Notes under the pieces: model-generated
What the model was told of the DNA's origin: nothing
What the model saw: only the letters and a program-made list of their open reading frames with translations
Database searches by the model: none
Shown: positions 1 through 8,240 of the stretch, in pieces
How the letters are laid out: the number at the start of each line of letters is the position of its first letter
How positions within the stretch are numbered: position 1 is the stretch's first letter
Position numbers and translations under genes: made by a program
NCBI RefSeq assembly: GCF_900116645.1
Contig: NZ_FPBO01000037.1
Coordinates: 32,715-96,714, forward strand
Source of the DNA: Pseudoduganella namucuonensis
Lineage (GTDB): Bacteria; Pseudomonadota; Gammaproteobacteria; Burkholderiales; Burkholderiaceae_D
Reading direction: 5' to 3'
DNA length: 64,000 bases

Positions 1-247
1 CGTAGATCAGGTCGACGCGCACGTGTTCATTGCGCTGGAAGGTGTAGCTGGCGCCCAGCATGACGGCGGCGCCGAACAGATACCACTGGAGCTCCAGCAG
101 CCAGTTGTTGCTCCAGTCGAAGCCGTAGCGGATCATGGCGTTGCTGGCGCTGATGATGCAGGAGGCCAGTATCATCAGGTTGGCCAGCTGTCCGCAGCGA
201 TAGCCTAGCCGGTCCAATAGTTTGGATATGCGGAGTAATCCTTGCAT
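1..247 (-). CDS. TRAP transporter small permease (DctQ-type), partial
   Basis: Only the first 82 or so codons are inside the window; the 3' end runs off the left edge. The visible part reads as the small membrane subunit of a TRAP transporter, which with a DctM permease and a DctP binding protein imports carboxylates using a sodium gradient. Seen: a first hydrophobic helix around residues 17-35, the family-typical segment NNWLLELQWYLFG, and the conserved RNEHVRVDL stretch. The ATG is preceded by AAGGGG, which supports this start. The partner genes should lie to the left. Substrate cannot be inferred from this fragment. Confidence 0.75.
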   Translation of the reverse strand, partial: MQGLLRISKLLDRLGYRCGQLANLMILASCIISASNAMIRYGFDWSNNWLLELQWYLFGAAVMLGASYTFQRNEHVRVDLIY

Positions 248-337
248 GTAAGTCCCCTTGCCAGACGCGGATAGCGGCTGGCCGTTGTGTTATTAAAGGA
301 TTGTCGCAAGGATATTATCCGATTATTGTTACATTTG

Positions 338-1168
338 CTAACTATGTTGGGCGGCTCCACTCATACTCAGCCGGATGGCGGCGCAAGCAGCCAAGGTCAC
401 CCCGACCAGGAGCAACTGCGCCATGCTCCATTGGGCCGGCGTCCAGCGTTCCGCGCCGGCCGGGGTCCAGAGCGCCGCCCCACCCGGGGGCACGCCCAGG
501 ATCAGGTCCCGGGACCAGTTCCAGGCCGCGTGCACGCCGATCGCCGCCGGCACGCTGCGCCAGCGCACGAAGACCAGGCCGAACAGCAGCGAGCCGGCCG
601 TGGTGCTGATGAACGCGACCTCCCAGGGCCAGCCGCTGACTATATGAAACATGGCGAAGAGCATTGCGATCAGGAGCTGCGCCGGCCAGAGCCCGAACCG
701 CAGGATGAGATTGTCGAAGGCGTAGCCCCGGAACGCCAGTTCTTCGCACGCGTTGGTCGCCAGGTGGTACAGCAGGGCCGCCAGGACGGCCAAGGGCAGG
801 ATATCCGGGCTCCGCTCCCAGTGGAACGGCAAAACCGCGCGGAGCAGTAGCGCGGCGAACGCAAATAGCAGGACGCCGCCAGCGAAGCCGCAAGCAAGCT
901 TCCCGGCCGTTCCAAGCGACCATGACAGTCCCAACTCGGCGAGCGAGCGCCCTTCGTGCTTGAGTAGCACGCTGCTGAAAATCAGAAGCATGACGGCCAC
1001 CACGCCGGGTAAGCCTGGCACGGCGACCGGAATAGGCAGGCCCTGGTACGCCACGACCACCAGCGGGATCGAAATCAGCAGGAAGACGAGGCCACGCCAG
1101 GGGCTGGAGCCTGGCGTGGTCGTGGCAGTCGCTGGCGCGGCCGCATCGGGCTGATCATTGATAAACAT
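338..1168 (-). CDS. CPBP family intramembrane metalloprotease
   Basis: A 276-residue membrane protein with about seven hydrophobic segments. It carries the three motifs of the CAAX protease/bacteriocin-processing (CPBP, Abi) family: EELAFRG at residues 142-148, FAMFH at 171-175, and HAAWN with His213 and Asn217. In the family these residues hold the catalytic water in an intramembrane, glutamate-dependent peptidase. The gene follows the SnoaL-like gene by about 10 bases and is probably cotranscribed with it. The substrate is unknown; bacterial members are tied to peptide processing or immunity, but nothing here indicates a bacteriocin. Confidence 0.85.
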   Translation of the reverse strand: MFINDQPDAAAPATATTTPGSSPWRGLVFLLISIPLVVVAYQGLPIPVAVPGLPGVVAVMLLIFSSVLLKHEGRSLAELGLSWSLGTAGKLACGFAGGVLLFAFAALLLRAVLPFHWERSPDILPLAVLAALLYHLATNACEELAFRGYAFDNLILRFGLWPAQLLIAMLFAMFHIVSGWPWEVAFISTTAGSLLFGLVFVRWRSVPAAIGVHAAWNWSRDLILGVPPGGAALWTPAGAERWTPAQWSMAQLLLVGVTLAACAAIRLSMSGAAQHS

Positions 1169-1178
1169 AGGCCTGGAA

Positions 1179-1583
1179 CTACGTGGGCAGCGCGCCGATC
1201 TGCTGCAACAGTCCCAACCGGTCCACCTGCACCCAGGCCCGCGCGATGCGGCCGCCTCGGAAGTGGTACAGCACGTTGCCCGTCTGCGTCACCCTCCTGC
1301 CGGTGGCGGGCGTGCCGTTGAACGCGCCGGCGTGCGTGGCCTGGAAGGTCCAGCGCACGGCCAGCCGCTCGTCCTCGCCGAACACCTCCTCCAGTTCGAA
1401 ACGCACGTCCGGGAAACCGGCGCGTATGGCGGCCACCCCGGCGGCGAACTCCGCCCGCCCCCGGTTGCCCGGACTGGCGACGAAATCCTCCGTCAGCAAT
1501 TCATTCAGCAGTTCCAGGCTGCCGTGGTTGAAGCACTGTTCATACAAGGTGCGGACCAGCTGTTTGTTGGCGTCGATCGACAT
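1179..1583 (-). CDS. SnoaL-like ester cyclase/NTF2-fold protein
   Basis: A 134-residue soluble protein with the alpha+beta cone fold signature of SnoaL-like polyketide cyclases: an N-terminal helix with NKQLVRTLYEQCFN, then the paired strands around ERLAVRWTFQATHAG and ending in WVQVDRLGLLQQIG. Family members range from true cyclases to lactonases, isomerases and proteins with no known activity, so no reaction can be assigned. A GGGAGG Shine-Dalgarno precedes the ATG. It lies between the chemoreceptor gene and the CPBP protease gene, all leftward. Confidence 0.8.
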   Translation of the reverse strand: MSIDANKQLVRTLYEQCFNHGSLELLNELLTEDFVASPGNRGRAEFAAGVAAIRAGFPDVRFELEEVFGEDERLAVRWTFQATHAGAFNGTPATGRRVTQTGNVLYHFRGGRIARAWVQVDRLGLLQQIGALPT

Positions 1584-1637
1584 GGATGGCCTCCCGATTG
1601 CTTGTCAAGAATGCCAGTGTCGCCCGAAACGCGGCGC

Positions 1638-3212
1638 TTATGCCAGTGTTTTCTGTTCCGGACCGTGGGCCGGCTGCGCGAACACGGCCAGCGCGCGTTC
1701 CAGCCGGGCGGTCTGGCGTTCCAGCGCGTCGCTGGCCGCCGCCGCGCCGGCCAGCGCGGCGTTCTGCCGCGTGATAGCCGCGATCTCGACCATGGACCGG
1801 TTGAGCGCTTCGATCCCCGCGCCCTGCTCCCGGCTGGCCGCCGAGATCTCGCCGACAATGCCGCTCACACTGGTCGCGCTGCGCACCACCTCCGCCATCG
1901 TGTCGCGGGCCTCGTCGGCCAGCCGGGCGCCGGCCGCGATTTGCGCCGCCGAGTCGCCGATCAGCGTGCCGATTTCCCTGGCCGCGCCGGCGCTGCGCTG
2001 GGCCAGGTTGCGCACCTCGCCGGCCACCACGGCGAAGCCGCGGCCCTGCTCGCCGGCGCGGGCCGCCTCGACGGCCGCGTTCAGCGCCAGCAAATTGGTC
2101 TGGAAGGCGATGCCGTCGATGATGGACGTGATGTGCGCGATGCGCTGCGACGTGCCCTGTATCTCCGCCATGGTGCGCGTCACCGCGCCGACCACGGCGC
2201 CGCCGCGCTGGGCCACATCGGCGGCGTGGGCAGCCAGGCCGATGGCCTGGGCCGCGTTCCCCGCGTTCTGGCGCACGGCGGCGGTCAGCTGGCCCATCGA
2301 CACGGCGGTGCCGGCCAGCGCGTCCGCCTGCTGCGCGGTGCGCCGTGCCAGGGCCTGGTTGCCGGCCGCGATGTCCGCGGACACCGCGCGGATCTCCCGC
2401 GCGCTCTGCCGCACGGCGCCAACGATATGGCGCAGGCTGCCATTCATGTCGTGCAGCGCGCGCACCAGCTGGCCGGTCTCGTCGCGGGAGACGGCGGCGA
2501 TGGACGCCGTCAGGTCGCCGCTCGCCACCCGCCTGGCCAACCGCACCGCCTCCCGCAGCGGACGGCTGACCGTGCGCGCCACGCCCAGCGCCAACAGCAC
2601 GCCCAGCGCCACGCCGGCCAGCAGCAGCCCGACGATCCAGGCGCGGGCCTCCGCGTACAACTCGTTGCCGGCGCGCCGGGTCGCCGCCGCGCTGCGGTTG
2701 TGGATGTCCGCCAGCCGCGCCAGCCGGCCCAGCGCCTCCTGGTACAGCCGTTGCGATTCGCCGCGCATCAGGTCGCGCGCGTCGTCGTTGCGGTATTGCC
2801 GGGCCAGCTCGGCGATCCGCTCGTGCTGTGCCAGGTAGGCTTGCATGCCGGAGTCCAGCGCGGCGAGCAGCTTGGCTTCGCCCGGTTCGTGCGCCGCCAG
2901 CCGCAGCGCGGCCGCGTCGCGCCGGTAAGCGTCCAGCACGGTCGCCATCTCCGCCTCCAGCCGCGCCATCTCGCCGGTATCGACCGCCAGGATGTGCTGC
3001 AACTGCCTGGCGCGGAACTCCATCAGGCTCTCGCGCAACGCCGACACCAGCCGCACGCTGGGCATGCGCCGGGTTTCCAGCTCGTCGGTGTTGCCGTTGA
3101 GGCGCTCCAGCTGCGCGATCGAAAACACGCCGAGCAGCACCGCCAGCAACAGCACCGCCGCGTACGACAGCAGCAGCTTGCCAGCGATCCTCAGGTCGAG
3201 AAAGGCGGTCAT
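1638..3212 (-). CDS. methyl-accepting chemotaxis protein (4HB sensor)
   Basis: A 524-residue chemoreceptor. Transmembrane helices lie near residues 11-31 and 191-212; between them is a roughly 160-residue periplasmic helical domain of the four-helix-bundle type. A HAMP linker follows (from about 213), then the cytoplasmic signalling hairpin with the invariant tip around IAFQTNLLALNAAVEAARAG. It should signal through CheA/CheW. No C-terminal CheR-docking pentapeptide is visible; the end reads GPEQKTLA. The ATG overlaps the stop of the aldehyde dehydrogenase gene as ATGA (3209-3212), so the two are translationally coupled. That coupling suggests it may sense a compound catabolised by the upstream cluster. 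Confidence 0.93.
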   Translation of the reverse strand: MTAFLDLRIAGKLLLSYAAVLLLAVLLGVFSIAQLERLNGNTDELETRRMPSVRLVSALRESLMEFRARQLQHILAVDTGEMARLEAEMATVLDAYRRDAAALRLAAHEPGEAKLLAALDSGMQAYLAQHERIAELARQYRNDDARDLMRGESQRLYQEALGRLARLADIHNRSAAATRRAGNELYAEARAWIVGLLLAGVALGVLLALGVARTVSRPLREAVRLARRVASGDLTASIAAVSRDETGQLVRALHDMNGSLRHIVGAVRQSAREIRAVSADIAAGNQALARRTAQQADALAGTAVSMGQLTAAVRQNAGNAAQAIGLAAHAADVAQRGGAVVGAVTRTMAEIQGTSQRIAHITSIIDGIAFQTNLLALNAAVEAARAGEQGRGFAVVAGEVRNLAQRSAGAAREIGTLIGDSAAQIAAGARLADEARDTMAEVVRSATSVSGIVGEISAASREQGAGIEALNRSMVEIAAITRQNAALAGAAAASDALERQTARLERALAVFAQPAHGPEQKTLA

Positions 3213-4639
3213 GCCGCGCAGTAGGCGGTTTTCACGGTGGTGAAGAACTCCGCCGCGTAGGCGCCCTGCTCCCGCGCCCCGTAGCTGGACGCCTTGCGCC
3301 CGCCGAACGGCACGTGGTAGTCGACGCCGGCGGTGGGCGCGTTGACCATCACCATGCCGGCCTGCGCGTGCCGCTTGAAATGGGTGGCGTGCTTGAGCGA
3401 GCTGGTGCAGATACCGCTGGACAAGCCGAACTCCGTGTCGTTGGCCAGAGCCAGCGCGTGCTCGTAGCCGTCCGCCGGGATCAAGCTGGCAACCGGGCCG
3501 AAGATCTCCTCGCGGCTGATGCGCATGTCGTTGTGGCAGTCGGTGAACAGCGCCGGTTCCAGGTAGTAGCCCTCCTTCTCTCGCTGCAAACGCCGCCCGC
3601 CCCAGGCCAGCGTGGCGCCCTCGTCGCGTCCAATGGCGATATAGCGCAGGTCCTGCTCCAACTGCGCCGCGTCCACCACCGGGCCGATGTCGGTGCCGGC
3701 CCGCAGCGCGTCGTCCACGGTCAGGGCCGCCAGGGCGTCCTTCAGCGCGGCGGCGAAGGCGGGATAGATGCCCTTCTCGACGATGACGCGGCTGGACGCC
3801 GTGCAGCGCTGGCCGGTGGAGAAGAAGGCACCCTGCAGCGCGCATTGCACCGCCTGCGCCAGGTCGGCGTCGTTCAGCACGACCAGCGGATTCTTGCCGC
3901 CCATCTCGATCTGCACCTTGGCGTGGCGGCCGATGGCGGCCTGCGCGACCCGGGCGCCGGTGGCGGCCGAACCCGTGAAGCTGATGGCGTTGACGCGGCG
4001 GTCGTCCAGCATGGCCTGGCCAACCACGGCGCCGCGCCCCATGGCCAGGTTGAACACGCCGCCCGGCAGGCCGGCGCGGCTGACGATCTCGGCCAGCGCC
4101 CAGGCGCTGCCCGGCACCAGCTCGGCCGGTTTGAACACCACCGTGTTGCCGTAGGCAAGCGCCGGGGCGATCTTCCAGGCGGGAATCGCCAGCGGGAAGT
4201 TCCAGGGCGCGATGACGCCGACCACGCCGACCGGCTCGCGCGTCACCTCCACCTCGATGCCGGGACGCACCGAGGGCAGCTTGTCGCCGCGCAGGCGCAG
4301 GCATTCCTGGGCGAAGTACTTGAAGATGGCGCCGGCCCTGCCGGCCTCGCCTATGCCCTCGGGGCGGGTCTTGCCCTCCTCGCGGGCCAGCAAGGTGCCG
4401 AGCTCCTCCTTCCGCGCCAGGATCTCGCTGCCGATGCGGTCCAGCGCGTCGGCGCGCGTTTGCGGATTGGATAGCCCCCAGGCGGGTGCGGCCGCGGCGG
4501 CGGCCTCGATGGCCAGCGCCGCCTGCGCGGCGTCGGCCTGGGCGTAATGGCCGATCACGTCGGCCGTGTCGGAGGGGTTGATGTTGGCGCTGGCGGCGGC
4601 GCCGTCAAGCCAGGCGCCGTTGATATAGTTCTGGTTCAT
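3209..4639 (-). CDS. NAD(P)-dependent aldehyde dehydrogenase (ketoglutarate-semialdehyde type)
   Basis: A 476-residue aldehyde dehydrogenase, the normal length. Catalytic residues are visible: Glu245 in EMGGKNPLVV and nucleophile Cys279 in TGQRCTASS. The substrate pocket and surroundings (APWNFPLAIPAWKIAPAL) resemble 2,5-dioxovalerate (alpha-ketoglutarate semialdehyde) dehydrogenases that finish Weimberg-type sugar-acid pathways. The adjacent FAH-like and enolase-type dehydratase genes support that role. A lactaldehyde or succinate-semialdehyde substrate cannot be excluded. The ATG has a GGAG about 10 bases upstream. Its 3' end overlaps the chemoreceptor start. Confidence 0.88.
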   Translation of the reverse strand: MNQNYINGAWLDGAAASANINPSDTADVIGHYAQADAAQAALAIEAAAAAAPAWGLSNPQTRADALDRIGSEILARKEELGTLLAREEGKTRPEGIGEAGRAGAIFKYFAQECLRLRGDKLPSVRPGIEVEVTREPVGVVGVIAPWNFPLAIPAWKIAPALAYGNTVVFKPAELVPGSAWALAEIVSRAGLPGGVFNLAMGRGAVVGQAMLDDRRVNAISFTGSAATGARVAQAAIGRHAKVQIEMGGKNPLVVLNDADLAQAVQCALQGAFFSTGQRCTASSRVIVEKGIYPAFAAALKDALAALTVDDALRAGTDIGPVVDAAQLEQDLRYIAIGRDEGATLAWGGRRLQREKEGYYLEPALFTDCHNDMRISREEIFGPVASLIPADGYEHALALANDTEFGLSSGICTSSLKHATHFKRHAQAGMVMVNAPTAGVDYHVPFGGRKASSYGAREQGAYAAEFFTTVKTAYCAA

Positions 4640-4680
4640 GATCTCATGTCTCCGGAAAGCGGTTTTTTGTGGGGACGAGC

Positions 4681-4777
4681 CGTAGGGCGGAGTAGCGCCA
4701 TGGCGCTATTCCGCCGGATGTGAGCAGGCCCGCGCGCATCCGGCGGAATACCCGCTTCGCGCGTACTCCGCCCTACG
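4681..4777. repeat. nested palindromic REP-like element inside an operon
   Basis: Three nested dyads are visible. The outer arms CGTAGGGCGGAGTA (4681-4694) and TACTCCGCCCTACG (4764-4777) are perfect inverse complements. The inner arms ATTCCGCCGGATG (4708-4720) and CATCCGGCGGAAT (4737-4749) are also perfect. AGCGCCATGGCGCT (4694-4707) is a self-palindrome. It resembles the GTAGGGCGGA repetitive extragenic palindromes found in many Proteobacteria. It sits between the 55-aa ORF and the aldehyde dehydrogenase gene, both leftward. Confidence 0.85.
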
Positions 4778-4785
4778 CCAGGGTG

Positions 4786-4953
4786 TCAGGTCGGCTTGGT
4801 CCCAGGCATTTGCCGGGCTTGCTGCGCTGGAGCCCGCTCCCAGCCGAGTTCGCGCCGGATCTGGGCGGCGTCGGGCAGACGCGCGGCGCCCACCTGGCGC
4901 CGCAGCCAGGCCCGGACCGCCTCCTTGCCGGGCGGCTGGAAGCGGGCGTCCAT
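4786..4953 (-). CDS. small conserved-looking protein, 55 aa, coupled to GguC-like gene
   Basis: A 55-codon frame whose ATG overlaps the stop of the upstream FAH/GguC-like gene (the TGATG arrangement at 4951-4955), which favours translational coupling. The product is basic and mainly helical, with AVRAWLRRQVGAARLP and a terminal QIRRELGW segment. The RRELGW ending recalls short conserved hypothetical proteins of other Betaproteobacteria, but I cannot name a family. No signal peptide or membrane segment. A REP-like element follows directly. It may be real or a chance extension. Confidence 0.45.
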   Translation of the reverse strand: MDARFQPPGKEAVRAWLRRQVGAARLPDAAQIRRELGWERAPAQQARQMPGTKPT

Positions 4954-5951
4954 CACAGCGGGCGCACGGCGGCCGGCGCGGCGCCGGCCGGGCCGCGGGC
5001 GATGCCGTTGATCAGCGGCGCGCCGAAATCGGCCGCCTCGATCTCGAACTCGTCGCCCTGCTGGGTTTGCACGCCGTCGGCGAAGGACAGCGTGGCCGTG
5101 CCGAAGAAGTGCACGTGCACGTCGCCCGGGCGCAGGAATTGCGCATACTTGAAGTGGTGGTACTCCAGGTTTTCCAGCGTGTGGCACATATTGTTCTCGC
5201 CCGACACGAACTCCTTCTGCCAGATCACGCGGCCCTCGCGGCGCAGTCGGCTGGTGCCGGCCACGTGCCGCGGCAGCTCGCCGGTGCGCAGTTCCGGGCC
5301 GTAGCTGCAGAAGCGCAGCTTGGAATGGGCCAGGTACAGATAGTTCTTGCGCTCGGTCACATGGTCGGAGAACTCGTTGCCGATCGCATAGCCCAGGCGG
5401 TAGGGCTGGCCGTCCTGGCCGATCAGGTACAGGCCGGCGATCTCCGGCTCCTCCCCGGCGTCCTCGGCGAAGGCCGGCACGGGGAAAGGCTGGCCGGGAC
5501 GCACCACGGTGCCGCCGTCGCCCTTGTAGAACCACTCAGGCTGCACGCCGGCCTTGCCCGGCGCCGGCTTGCCGCCGTCCACGCCCCATTTGAAGATGCG
5601 CATGGAATCGGTCATCTCCGTCTCGTCCTGCTGCGCCTTCTGGTGCATCTTGTCGCGCGTGGCGGCGCTGCCCAGGTGGGTCAGGCCGGTTCCCGTCACC
5701 AAGAGGTGGGCCGGGTCCGGATGGTCCAGCGGCGCCAGCACGCGCAGCTCGTCCAGCATGGCCGCGTAGCCGTGCAGCGCGCCGTGGCCCTGGAACTCGG
5801 CCTGGGCCGCCAGCCCGCGGCCGGCGGCGATGGCCCGCGTGGCCAGTTCGTGCATGCTGGCCACGCCGCCCACCTCGGCCACCAGGCCGTTGTCGCGCAC
5901 CACGCCGACCCTGCGCTCGCCCGCCGTCGTTTCGAATTGAATCAGTCGCAT
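4953..5951 (-). CDS. FAH-superfamily GguC/AraD1-like enzyme
   Basis: A 332-residue protein of the fumarylacetoacetate hydrolase superfamily, closest in pattern to the GguC/AraD1 group: LVTGTGLTHLGSA near the middle of the N-terminal part, EPEIAGLYLIGQDG with the metal-ligand Glu pair, and GYAIGNEFSDHV. Superfamily members cleave or dehydrate 2-keto-3-deoxy sugar acids and related diketo acids with Mg2+. Here the inferred role is conversion of the 2-keto-3-deoxy acid made by the neighbouring enolase-type dehydratase, feeding the aldehyde dehydrogenase. GGGGGAC precedes the ATG. It starts 9 bases after the dehydratase stop, so it is part of the same operon. Confidence 0.85.
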   Translation of the reverse strand: MRLIQFETTAGERRVGVVRDNGLVAEVGGVASMHELATRAIAAGRGLAAQAEFQGHGALHGYAAMLDELRVLAPLDHPDPAHLLVTGTGLTHLGSAATRDKMHQKAQQDETEMTDSMRIFKWGVDGGKPAPGKAGVQPEWFYKGDGGTVVRPGQPFPVPAFAEDAGEEPEIAGLYLIGQDGQPYRLGYAIGNEFSDHVTERKNYLYLAHSKLRFCSYGPELRTGELPRHVAGTSRLRREGRVIWQKEFVSGENNMCHTLENLEYHHFKYAQFLRPGDVHVHFFGTATLSFADGVQTQQGDEFEIEAADFGAPLINGIARGPAGAAPAAVRPL

Positions 5952-5960
5952 GGCGTCCCC

Positions 5961-7136
5961 CTATTCAATGATGTTGAAGTCGTGCAGGTGCTTGTCCGAC
6001 ACCGTCAGGCCCAGGCCCGGCAGCGTGTCGTCCAGCTGCAGGAAGCCGCGCTCGGGCAGCGGCTCGCCCTGGAACACGTAATAGAACAGCTCGTTACCAA
6101 CCTCCACGTCGTGCACCGGGAAGTACTCGGCCATCGGGCTGGCGGTGGAGGCCATGGTCAGGTGGTAGTTGTGCATCTGGCCGGCGTGCGGGATCACCGG
6201 CACGCTCCAGGCCTCGGCCAGCGCGTTGATCTTCTGCGCGGCGGTGATGCCGCCCACGCGGTTGGTGTCGTACTGGATCACGTCCACGGCGCGCCGCTCC
6301 AGCAAGTCCTTGAAACCGTAGCTGGTGAACTCGTGCTCGCCGCCGGAGATGGGGAAGGGGCTCATTTTCTTGAGCTCGGCGTAGCCCTCGATGTCGTCGG
6401 CGATCACCGGTTCCTCCAGCCAGCGCGGATTGAACTCGGCCAGGCGCGGGATCATGCGGCGCGCGTATTCCAAGGTCCAGCCCATGTAGCACTCGAGCAT
6501 GATGTCGACGCCGTCGCCCACCAGCTCGCGCAGCGCGCGCACCTGGGCGATGTTCTTCTGCATGCCCGCCGGGCCGTCCTTGGGACCGTAGCCGAAGCGC
6601 ATCTTCATGCTGGTGAAGCCCTGTTCCAGGTAGCCGCGCGCCTCGCCGAGGAAGGCGTCCATGTCGTCGGTGGCGTACAGCTTGGAGGCGTAGCACGGGA
6701 TCTTCTCCTTGGTGCGGCCGCCCAGCAGCTTGAACACGGGGCGGTTGACGGCCTTGCCCATCAGGTCCCACAGCGCGATGTCCACCGCCGAGATGGCGGC
6801 CATGCCGACGCCCTTGCGGCCCCAGGCCATGGTGCGGCGGTACATCTTCTGCCACAGGTACTCGTTGTCGAACGGGTCCTCGCCCATGACGATGGGGGCC
6901 AGGTGCTGGTCGATGATCTTCTTCGCCACGTGCGGCGCCAGCGCGCAGTTGCCGATGCCGACCAGGCCGGTGTCGGTCTCGATCTCGACCACCAGCCAGC
7001 CGTGGAAGCGGAACGAGGCCATGGCGTCGCCGCGCTCGAACAGGATGTCGCTGGCGTTGGTGCAGAAGTGCGGCGCGGGCGGCACGACCTTGCCCTTCCA
7101 TTCAAAAACGCGGGTGCGTACTCGGGTGATTTTCAT
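5961..7136 (-). CDS. enolase-superfamily sugar-acid dehydratase (L-rhamnonate dehydratase-like)
   Basis: A 391-residue mandelate-racemase-subgroup enzyme. I chose the start at MKITRV because AAGGAGA sits 6-8 bases upstream; the frame is open six codons further. The barrel motifs are visible: KMRFGYGP near 178, first metal ligand Glu215 (IMLECYMGW), Glu241/242 (WLEEP), Glu267 (GGEHEF), Asp290 and the catalytic His317 (IPHAGQ). In E. coli RhmD the first ligand is Asp, so Glu215 is a conservative change. The family dehydrates aldonates to 2-keto-3-deoxyaldonates. The exact sugar acid is not determinable. Confidence 0.88.
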   Translation of the reverse strand: MKITRVRTRVFEWKGKVVPPAPHFCTNASDILFERGDAMASFRFHGWLVVEIETDTGLVGIGNCALAPHVAKKIIDQHLAPIVMGEDPFDNEYLWQKMYRRTMAWGRKGVGMAAISAVDIALWDLMGKAVNRPVFKLLGGRTKEKIPCYASKLYATDDMDAFLGEARGYLEQGFTSMKMRFGYGPKDGPAGMQKNIAQVRALRELVGDGVDIMLECYMGWTLEYARRMIPRLAEFNPRWLEEPVIADDIEGYAELKKMSPFPISGGEHEFTSYGFKDLLERRAVDVIQYDTNRVGGITAAQKINALAEAWSVPVIPHAGQMHNYHLTMASTASPMAEYFPVHDVEVGNELFYYVFQGEPLPERGFLQLDDTLPGLGLTVSDKHLHDFNIIE

Positions 7137-7169
7137 GTTGGTCTCCTTGGTCAATGTTGTCGGGTTTTG

Positions 7170-8240
7170 TTACCGGGCCGTGCGGCGCGTCGCGCCCATG
7201 CGGCAGGCCAGCTGGAAGGCCTGGATGGTGGCGCCGGGATTGGCGATACCCTGGCCGGCGATGTCGAACGCGGTGCCGTGGGCCGGCGTGGTGATCGGGA
7301 TCGGCAAGCCGCCCTGCACCGTCACGCCGCGCGAGAAGCCCATCAGCTTGATGGCGATCTGGCCCTGGTCGTGGTACATGGTGACCACCGCGTCGTACTC
7401 GGGACACTCGCCCTGCACCTTGAGAAAGATGGTGTCGGCCGGGAACGGGCCTTGCACCAGCATGCCGGCGGCGCGGGCGCGCTCCACCGCCGGGGCGATG
7501 ATGTCGATCTCCTCGCGGCCGAAGCTGCCGTTGTCGCCGTTGTGCGGGTTCAGGCCGCACACGGCGATGCGGGGTTCGGCCACGCCGCTCAGGCGCAGCT
7601 GGGCGTCGATCAGGCCGATCGCCTCCAGCACGCCCTCCTGGCTCAGCATCGACGGCACGCGGCTCAGGGCCACGTGCGAGGTCACGCGCGAGGTCCACAG
7701 GCGGTCCAGCACGTTGAACTCGCAGAACGGGCCGTGGTAGTCCAGCTTTTCGGCGAACCAGTGCAGCTCGTCGCTGTGGGCCATGCCGGCCAGGTGCAGC
7801 GAGCTCTTGTTCAGCGGACCGAACAGGATGGCGTCGGTGACGCCGCGGCGGGTCAGGTCCAGCGCCACGTCCAGCGTGTCCAGGCTGTAGCGGCCGCCCT
7901 TTTCGGTCGCCACGCGGCGCTCGAATCCGCCCGCCGTGGCGCCGCGGAAGTCGTGCAGCAGCGGCAGCCCCTCGGAGAAGTCCAATGTGTCCAGGTACGG
8001 CGCCAGCTTGAAGCCGACCTTGCGGCCGGCCAGCGCCATGCCGTGTTCGAGCTCGGCGCGGTCGGCGATCAGCAGGATGCGTGCCGCCGCCAGCGTGCCG
8101 GGCTCGGCCAGCAGGCGGGCGATCAGTTCCGGGCCGATGCCGGCCGGGTCGCCCAGCGTCACGGCCAGCAAGGGCAGATGTTCCGCCGCCGTGGCGCCCG
8201 AATCGGGCGCCGGCACGGGTTGAAAGTTGGAGATGGTCAT
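7170..8240 (-). CDS. PdxA-like 4-(phosphohydroxy)threonine-dehydrogenase family protein
   Basis: A 356-residue member of the PdxA family of NAD-dependent, metal-dependent dehydrogenases. Visible: TLGDPAGIGPEL, a His in AHSDELHW, the TMYHDQGQIAIKL segment and TTPAHGTAFDIAGQG, covering the three family His ligands. True PdxA acts in vitamin B6 synthesis, but this gene sits in a catabolic operon, like the PdxA2 paralogues that oxidise sugar-acid phosphates. No partner kinase of the DUF1537 type is present in the window, so the substrate may not be phosphorylated. Start overlaps the amidohydrolase stop (ATGA). Confidence 0.87.
   Translation of the reverse strand: MTISNFQPVPAPDSGATAAEHLPLLAVTLGDPAGIGPELIARLLAEPGTLAAARILLIADRAELEHGMALAGRKVGFKLAPYLDTLDFSEGLPLLHDFRGATAGGFERRVATEKGGRYSLDTLDVALDLTRRGVTDAILFGPLNKSSLHLAGMAHSDELHWFAEKLDYHGPFCEFNVLDRLWTSRVTSHVALSRVPSMLSQEGVLEAIGLIDAQLRLSGVAEPRIAVCGLNPHNGDNGSFGREEIDIIAPAVERARAAGMLVQGPFPADTIFLKVQGECPEYDAVVTMYHDQGQIAIKLMGFSRGVTVQGGLPIPITTPAHGTAFDIAGQGIANPGATIQAFQLACRMGATRRTAR

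Noticed and set aside
1158..3224. 688-codon open frame on the plus strand across the SnoaL and chemoreceptor genes
   Set aside because: It is the mirror of real minus-strand genes in GC-rich DNA; Arg/Ala/His-rich with no domain.
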